From: Actinomycetota bacterium
GTDB lineage: Bacteria > Actinomycetota > CADDZG01 > WHSQ01
NCBI GenBank assembly: GCA_030446465.1
Contig: JAUJNI010000001.1
Coordinates: forward strand, 543,859 to 607,858
Direction of reading: 5' to 3'
Length of the DNA: 64,000 nt
This document shows positions 58,603 to 64,000 of the stretch, one piece after another (position 1 is the first letter of the stretch; each line of letters begins with the position of its first letter). The notes below the pieces were generated by a model. It saw nothing but the letters and a program-made list of their open reading frames with translations. It ran no database searches and was not told where the DNA came from. The position numbers were made by a program, and so were the translations under genes.

Positions 58603-59193
58603 ATGAAGCGGATCCGTTTGATCGTAATTGTGTCGACAGCCGTTGTTGGATTGGGACTTTCCCAATCTCCGGCGCTCGCTTCTTGTGTCGCGCCTCCTCC
58701 TTTAGGCAAGAGTTTGTCGGGGGCCGAAGTCGCCTTCGTCGGAACCGTGATGGCAACAAGCAACGCCGGCCGATGGGCGTCAGTTCGAGTGGAGGAGGTC
58801 TGGAAGGGCTCGGGCGTGCCCGACAAGGCGGAGGTGCGTGGGGGCCCGAAAGACCCTCCAGGCCCAGTGAGCGTGATGACGTCCGTCGATAGGAGCTACA
58901 AGAAAGGCGTCCGCTACCTGTTCGTGCCGTTTAGCGCGCGGCCCCCGTACCGCGACAACTCGTGCACCCCAACGCAACCCTACCGGCCGGCTCTCGACCG
59001 GTTCAGGCCTGCAGAGGTTGATGAGCGTCAGCCGGCTCGAGAGTCGCAGCCCGGGGCCACGCCCAGGCCGGTCGCTCGTACCGTACGCCCGGTCGGGAGC
59101 AACCCTTCATGGGCTGCGATCCCGATTGCGGTCCTTTTTGTGGTCGGTGTCGTTGGGCTTATCAGGCGTCGGGCAGCAGCACGCCGCAACTGA
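58603..59193 (+). CDS. Exported, membrane-anchored hypothetical protein
   Basis: 196 residues from the ATG at 58603. Signal peptide (MKRIRLIVIVSTAVVGLGLS, cut near ALAS-C), an extracellular domain with VAFVGTVMATSNAGRWASVR, VRVEEVWKGSGVPDK and a Cys near DNSCTPTQPYRP that could bond with the Cys after the signal, a Pro-rich stalk and a C-terminal helix (AAIPIAVLFVVGVVGLIRRR). The domain resembles NTR/TIMP-like 'VWKG' proteins common in actinobacteria. Surface role unknown. Confidence 0.75.
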   Translation: MKRIRLIVIVSTAVVGLGLSQSPALASCVAPPPLGKSLSGAEVAFVGTVMATSNAGRWASVRVEEVWKGSGVPDKAEVRGGPKDPPGPVSVMTSVDRSYKKGVRYLFVPFSARPPYRDNSCTPTQPYRPALDRFRPAEVDERQPARESQPGATPRPVARTVRPVGSNPSWAAIPIAVLFVVGVVGLIRRRAAARRN

Positions 59194-59217
59194 GCGGCTC
59201 CGACCCCGTGGGCTCCC

Positions 59218-60087
59218 CTATCCGACGACCTCTTTCTTGTCGAGCAGCAGCCGATTAGAGGTGAGGAAGTTGTCGGTCAGGTAGAAGGCCTCCCGCGTCA
59301 TCTCTCGGGTCTTGAGACTGAAGATCAACGACAGCTCCCGGCGACCGTCTGGATAGTGGGTGTAGGTCTTTATCGTCGAGGCGTCGATCTGCAGCTCGTT
59401 CCACGACGGGGGAGTCCTGCCCCGGACCCGCCGGGTGCTGGCGGTGCTCGAGTTGCAGATCAGGATGCCGTTGACGCCCCAGAAGTAGGGCACATGCTTG
59501 TGACCCGACAAGACGACATCGATGTCGAGCTGGGTCAGCTCGGCAAGGACATCTCCCGCATCGGTGATGATGTTGCGCTCTCGCCCGGTGCCAGGAATGG
59601 GCACGAGGTGGTGATGAATGACGAAGATCTTGAGGTCGTGGGGCTCGTCGAACTGCTCCTTGATCCAGCCGTAGTGCTCGCGGCCCACGCGACCGTCGTT
59701 CAGGTCCGGCTCGGAGGAGTCAACTGCAACGGCCGTGATTCCGGTGGCCCGCAGGCGTTCGGCCCGTTCCCCATCGAACACCTGCCGATGTTTGGAAAAC
59801 CGCTCGCCGAAGTGGTGCTCGAAGTGGATGTACCCGACGTTGCGGGAGTCGTGGTTGCCCGGAACCACCACCTGGGGGCGAGGGAGCTGATCGAGCCAGC
59901 GTTTGGCTTCTTCGAACTCCCACTCGTAGCCGGCCGCCGTCAGATCGCCCGCGATGACAACGAGATCCGGCTCCATCCGGTTAACCCGCTCGATGATCGA
60001 TGCCATCATCCCTTCATTGAAGGTGGGTTCTCCGCAGTGGATGTCGCTGATCTGCGCTATGCGCACTGGGATGCTAGAAAGAGACAT
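59218..60087 (-). CDS. Calcineurin-like metallophosphoesterase
   Basis: 289 residues. All metal-ligand motifs are present: ISDIHCG (D-x-H), VVIAGDLTAAG (GD), VVPGNHDSRN (GNHD), VIHHHLVPIPG and LSGHKHVPYF (GHxH). This type (cAMP phosphodiesterase CpdA/Icc-like) cleaves phosphodiesters, often cyclic nucleotides. A C-terminal part of about 70 residues (STRRVRGRTPPSWNELQIDA onward) completes the fold. It is divergent from the cyclic-nucleotide-binding protein at 60138, which makes a cAMP link attractive but unproven. Confidence 0.88.
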   Translation of the reverse strand: MSLSSIPVRIAQISDIHCGEPTFNEGMMASIIERVNRMEPDLVVIAGDLTAAGYEWEFEEAKRWLDQLPRPQVVVPGNHDSRNVGYIHFEHHFGERFSKHRQVFDGERAERLRATGITAVAVDSSEPDLNDGRVGREHYGWIKEQFDEPHDLKIFVIHHHLVPIPGTGRERNIITDAGDVLAELTQLDIDVVLSGHKHVPYFWGVNGILICNSSTASTRRVRGRTPPSWNELQIDASTIKTYTHYPDGRRELSLIFSLKTREMTREAFYLTDNFLTSNRLLLDKKEVVG

Positions 60088-60137
60088 CCGTCCTCCTCTT
60101 CCGGCGGCTCACTGCTCGCAATGATACGGAGGCCCGT

Positions 60138-60629
60138 TTGGATCGTCCGGTAACTCACAGCCTGGTCAAAGCCCTTCGCCGGGTGCCGGACTTCGATCTA
60201 CTCCCGAATGACCTCCTTCTCAGAGTCGTTGGAGCATCGGTCAACCTCTTCTGGCCGGCAGGCAGCTACGTCTTCGTCAAGGACTCTCCGGGCGAGGCCC
60301 TCTACGTCGTTTTGTCGGGGAAGGTCCGCATCTTCGACGTCGTGGACGGGATCGAGGTACCAATTGCGGAGACCGGCCCAGGCGACTTCTTCGGTGAGAT
60401 GTCGTTGCTCGCAGACACGACTCACACAAAGAACGTGCAAGCAGTGGAGGACAGCGAGCTTCTGGTCCTGATGAAGGGCTCGTTCAGGGCTCTGCTGGAG
60501 CTGAATGCCGAGGTCGCTGCGCACGTTCAGAGAAGACTCGAGGCCCGCCTCGCCGAGACTCGGGCCAAGTACGAGACTGACAAGCAAACCAGCGCTCCGC
60601 AATCAAAGCAAGAGAGCGCTTCTTTCTAG
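60138..60629 (+). CDS. Cyclic nucleotide-binding domain protein
   Basis: 163 residues from TTG 60138. A stand-alone cNMP-binding barrel: NLFWPAGSYVFVKDSPGEAL, YVVLSGKVRIFDVVDGIEVP, the phosphate-binding cassette GDFFGEMSLLADTTHTKNVQ and ELLVLMKGSFRALLELNAEV. Arg of the cassette is replaced by His/Thr (ADTTHTKN), so true cAMP binding is uncertain. There is no DNA-binding domain, only a charged tail (RRLEARLAETRAKYE). Divergent from the phosphoesterase; tail-to-tail overlap of four bases with the sucrase/ferredoxin-like gene. Confidence 0.83.
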   Translation: MDRPVTHSLVKALRRVPDFDLLPNDLLLRVVGASVNLFWPAGSYVFVKDSPGEALYVVLSGKVRIFDVVDGIEVPIAETGPGDFFGEMSLLADTTHTKNVQAVEDSELLVLMKGSFRALLELNAEVAAHVQRRLEARLAETRAKYETDKQTSAPQSKQESASF

Positions 60630-61528
60630 GGGATCGGATCGAGGGGCGTTATCCGGAACTCGCGCGGCGATCCCGGGTGAGCAGCCTCACATGTGAGTCG
60701 CCTGCGTTCGCCATGCCCCACTGCCAGCCGGATGACGTGGATCGCCCCCACCTGGTCTCTGAACTCGAGCGTCCATTCGTTCCCCGCATGCTTGATCCTT
60801 GCCTCGAGCGCGAGATTGTCGAGCCCGCTGATGGCGCGCTGGGCCCGCACCAGGGCCTCGGCGGCTTGGACCACGGGGTCGTAGCAGGAGCGACCGCGGT
60901 AATGCTCGAGATCGATGATTCCTTGCTCGTAGGCGGTCGCGATCGATGCGACCTCCTCGGGCCTGACGCGCCCGAAGTAGAGGCCACTTGGAAGGCACAC
61001 GAGGTTTGCCGCGAAGCGGTCGCCACCTAGGTGCGAGGACTCCCAGGTTCGCTCCGGCCGGCTCTGTGCCAGGGCTTGGGCAACGGGAGGGCCATGGGTG
61101 CCGCAGCAAGGGTCGTGGTCGCCGTTGGTGCAAATGAGGTACAGCGGTCCTTCCCAGGGTGCGCCAAGCGCGGGCCGCTCCCCCTCCCGCAGGCATTCCA
61201 GATCGACCTCGAGTATCTCCGACGGATCGTCCAGTGGGCACTCTTGTATCCATTGTCGCTCCACACCGGTATGCGCGACGAAGCAGTGATATCCCTTCTG
61301 CTCGTACTCGCCAGGCCGCCGGATGAGGAGTACGCGCACCCCGTAGTCACCCGTCCTTCTCTTGAGCCTTAGCGCAAGCTCTTGATCGAGGTCGCTGTCC
61401 GTGAGCGCGTCGTGCCCCCATGCCCCACTCTGCTCGATCAGCAGCCAGTTGCGTACTCGTGACGCCGTGCCGTACAGAGGTTCTCCGTAGTGGCACGAGA
61501 TCTGGGAGCAGCTAGGCGCGTTAGCCAC
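60626..61528 (-). CDS. Sucrase/ferredoxin-like [2Fe-2S] protein
   Basis: About 300 residues from GTG 61528, overlapping the end of the JmjC gene; the longer frame upstream lies wholly inside that gene and is rejected. A thioredoxin-like ferredoxin domain is recognised by SCHYGEPLYGTASRVRNWLL, EQSGAWGHDAL, the Cys-rich ICTNGDHDPCCGTHGPPVAQ and WESSHLGGDRFAANLVCLPSG. These proteins (sucrase/ferredoxin-like family) bind a [2Fe-2S] cluster and may supply electrons. Here the partner is likely the JmjC oxygenase upstream. Confidence 0.85.
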   Translation of the reverse strand: MANAPSCSQISCHYGEPLYGTASRVRNWLLIEQSGAWGHDALTDSDLDQELALRLKRRTGDYGVRVLLIRRPGEYEQKGYHCFVAHTGVERQWIQECPLDDPSEILEVDLECLREGERPALGAPWEGPLYLICTNGDHDPCCGTHGPPVAQALAQSRPERTWESSHLGGDRFAANLVCLPSGLYFGRVRPEEVASIATAYEQGIIDLEHYRGRSCYDPVVQAAEALVRAQRAISGLDNLALEARIKHAGNEWTLEFRDQVGAIHVIRLAVGHGERRRLTCEAAHPGSPREFRITPLDPIP

Positions 61529-62723
61529 CAAGATCTTGCTCGAGCAATCCCTCTTTGATGAGCCGCCGGACGAGCACGAGTCGACTGCCGGCATCGAGAT
61601 GGTCGCCGAGCTCCTCGATCCTGAACTCAGCGCGTCCGAGGAGGTAACGCACAACGGGTTCCAGCGAAGCGGGCAAGTGAAGGGTGCGGTCTCCTAGCAA
61701 CAGCGTCAGGCCGTCGTCTCTCTTGATATCGACGTGGCAGGTCGCTCCCCTTCGCCGGCGAACCAGCGACGAGTCATCGAGCTGGTCCAGGTTGAGGATC
61801 TGCTGCAGTTGGCCGGTTAGCACGGGGGGCCGGCTCGCCCAGAACTTCCTGGTTAGCTTGTCTGCTATCTCCTGCGGGTCCCGGCCCCCCGCCCAGCGAG
61901 CGAATTCCTGGAGCTTTGCGGGGATCTGCTCCAGCAGCTTCTCATTTGCTCGAGCGAACCCTGGTGGCAGCGATTCCCGCAAGAACACCTGATGATCCAC
62001 GTCGCCCATCAGCGCGTCGATGACGTCCCTCCACGTATAGCTGAGGATGCCGATCGTCAGGTGCGCCGACTCGCGCTCGACCGTCTCGGCGCCATGCAGA
62101 AAGCCCCTGGGAATGTAGAGGCAGTCGCCCGGCTTGAGCTCGACGTCGATCTGGGCCTCGCCGGGATCGGTGATCTTTCCTTCCCGCTTTTGGTGGGCCA
62201 GGGGGTAGTGGATCGCCTCGCCGTAGACGGCCCAGTGCTTGACCCCCGATACCTGCAGCACGAAGACATCGTGCGTGTCGTAGTGAATGTCCAACCCGCG
62301 CGACGATGGGGGAGTGAGGTAGACGTTGACCTGCACGGGATGCGTGAGGGCCAGCTCCAGCTCGCGACAGAAGTGCGATAGGGGGCTCCAGTATCGGTGC
62401 AGGGCTTGAAGAACGATCGTGGCGCCCTGCGAGAAGTGCTCGTAGACACGCCCAGGATCGATGACGTCATCGAGGTTGCGGGACTGCAAGCGAGCGCGCT
62501 TCGTGTAGGTCGAAGGTGCGAGCGTGGCGCCGTCTTTGACCAACCGCAGGGCGGGGAACCGCAGCCCTCTCTCGGCCAGCAAGCTGTCGATGTCCTCGAG
62601 GGTCAGGACATCGGCGAAGGCATCCGTGCCCGAGCCCGGCCGGTGCAGGGGGGCCTGGCCCCAGTAGTGATCGAGGAAGCCGCCGACGTCTCCGACGCAG
62701 CGCTCGAAGGCTGTCGTGCCCAT
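61521..62723 (-). CDS. JmjC/cupin-type Fe(II)/2-oxoglutarate hydroxylase
   Basis: 400 residues, ribosomal-oxygenase-like (ROXA/YcfD) JmjC family. The iron-binding facial triad is visible as LDIHYDTHDVFVLQVSGVKH (HxD) and FLHGAETVERESAHLTIG (His), with KHWAVYG and GDCLYIPRGFLHGAE around the cofactor pocket. A C-terminal helical region (FRIEELGDHLDAGSRLVLVR) is the family's winged-helix-like end. These enzymes hydroxylate side chains in proteins or peptides. Directly upstream lies a tiny Asp/Thr-rich peptide gene, a plausible substrate, and downstream an Fe-S protein. Confidence 0.88.
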   Translation of the reverse strand: MGTTAFERCVGDVGGFLDHYWGQAPLHRPGSGTDAFADVLTLEDIDSLLAERGLRFPALRLVKDGATLAPSTYTKRARLQSRNLDDVIDPGRVYEHFSQGATIVLQALHRYWSPLSHFCRELELALTHPVQVNVYLTPPSSRGLDIHYDTHDVFVLQVSGVKHWAVYGEAIHYPLAHQKREGKITDPGEAQIDVELKPGDCLYIPRGFLHGAETVERESAHLTIGILSYTWRDVIDALMGDVDHQVFLRESLPPGFARANEKLLEQIPAKLQEFARWAGGRDPQEIADKLTRKFWASRPPVLTGQLQQILNLDQLDDSSLVRRRRGATCHVDIKRDDGLTLLLGDRTLHLPASLEPVVRYLLGRAEFRIEELGDHLDAGSRLVLVRRLIKEGLLEQDLGG

Positions 62724-62741
62724 CTGACGCTCGTCTATCGG

Positions 62742-62933
62742 TTAGCCGGCGTCGGTCGTGTCGTCGTCGGTGTCCGTGGTGTCGGTGTCGGTGCTGTCTG
62801 TGGTGTCGGTGTCGCTGCCGGTGTCGTCCTTCGCATCAGTGGTGTCGTCGTCATCGTCGGCCACGGCGACCGGCCTGCCGTCTTCTCGCCACGTCGTGCG
62901 GATTTGCTCGTCGGTGAGAGTCGGATCGGTCAT
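62742..62933 (-). CDS. Asp/Thr-rich small peptide, possible modified-peptide precursor
   Basis: 63 residues. The first 24 (MTDPTLTDEQIRTTWREDGR and PVAV) look like a soluble leader with charged helix; the remainder is a run of Asp and Thr in loose TD/DT repeats (DTTDSTDTDTTDTDDDTTDAG at the end is 21 residues of only D, T, S, A, G composition, described here as a D/T block). It is 18 bases upstream of the JmjC hydroxylase gene on the same strand, with AGGAGGTTCGTA before its ATG. The layout, a leader-like start plus a low-complexity core next to a peptide hydroxylase, resembles a ribosomally made peptide system. No cleavage motif is seen. Confidence 0.6.
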   Translation of the reverse strand: MTDPTLTDEQIRTTWREDGRPVAVADDDDDTTDAKDDTGSDTDTTDSTDTDTTDTDDDTTDAG

Positions 62934-63082
62934 TACGAACCTCCTGTGGGGCGGACGGGTCAGAGGATGCTACGACCTGCGCTTCATCCGCGCACGATCC
63001 GGTCACCCTCGACAGCTCCAACATCGCATGGTCCTATACGACTACGACGTAGCCGGCTGCTGGAGAACGACGGGAGGCGCAG

Positions 63083-64000
<918 letters not shown>

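Noticed and set aside
62757-62870. Tandem GTGTCG/GTCGTC repeat as a non-coding microsatellite
   Set aside because: It lies within a frame with a good AGGAGG site and a leader-like start, next to a JmjC gene, so it is better explained as the Asp/Thr-rich part of a small peptide.

Overview
The window looks like chromosomal DNA of a high-GC, uncultured-type actinobacterium. The strongest taxonomic clue is a single 1226-residue polypeptide carrying both the E2 and E1 parts of 2-oxoglutarate decarboxylation (Kgd type), which is typical of Actinobacteria. A Rv0121-like PPOX/F420 family enzyme, frequent GTG/TTG starts and AGGAGG ribosome sites fit this.

Layout. (1) 1-1.6 kb: a CPA1 sodium/proton antiporter. 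(2) 1.64-41.95 kb: a mosaic accessory region that ends at an intact tRNA-Lys(CTT). Two direct copies of the 3' half of that tRNA lie at 1643 and 5344, so I read it as a tandem tRNA-anchored genomic island. It holds a toxin/antitoxin remnant, a nitrilase next to a selenoprotein, a MocR-type regulator, a type III polyketide synthase cluster, a ten-gene [NiFe]-hydrogenase operon led by four tiny membrane proteins, a CcdA/TlpA/DUF3179/ECF-sigma block, two CRP-like regulators, a redox and sugar block, an IS1380-like remnant and a 1.87-kb direct repeat (5612-7484 and 39431-41293). No integrase was recognised. (3) 42.0-63 kb: a tidy core-like region with tRNA-His, MFS exporter, FIST protein, kgd, hemerythrin, PPOX enzyme, MsrB, a MoxR/DUF58/DUF4129 operon, chromate transporter, metallophosphoesterase and a possible peptide-modification cluster (sucrase/ferredoxin-like protein, JmjC protein, Asp/Thr-rich peptide). 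(4) The right edge has a damaged cytochrome P450.

Main discovery. Four genes in the island read straight through in-frame TGA codons at positions where their families carry redox Cys: two GrdB/PrdB-like proteins (3460-4278 with a UPIU motif; 36780-37585 with UPVC), a rhodanese-CBS protein (37751-38512) and a peroxiredoxin-like protein (39061-38519). Each TGA region is followed by a 6-7 bp hairpin with a five-base loop (CGTGC, AGTCG, CGTGC, CGTGA) starting 17-20 nt after the nearest TGA. These look like one family of bacterial SECIS elements, so the organism very probably makes selenocysteine and the island carries a small selenoprotein set. No tRNA-Sec or Sel gene lies in the window.

How parts may work together. 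The hydrogenase operon (14357-21111, minus) faces a type III PKS/methyltransferase/acyl-CoA-dehydrogenase-like operon (10345-14360, plus) and meets it end to end; a lipid quinone made by the latter could serve as electron acceptor, but this is inference. Frameshifts are common in the island (MarC, RelE, CcdA, both BNR-protein copies, one selenoprotein, IS1380) and also occur in the P450 and a GAF/HD-GYP gene; the two 1.87-kb copies are broken at different places, so uncorrected sequencing indels are a serious alternative to true pseudogenes.
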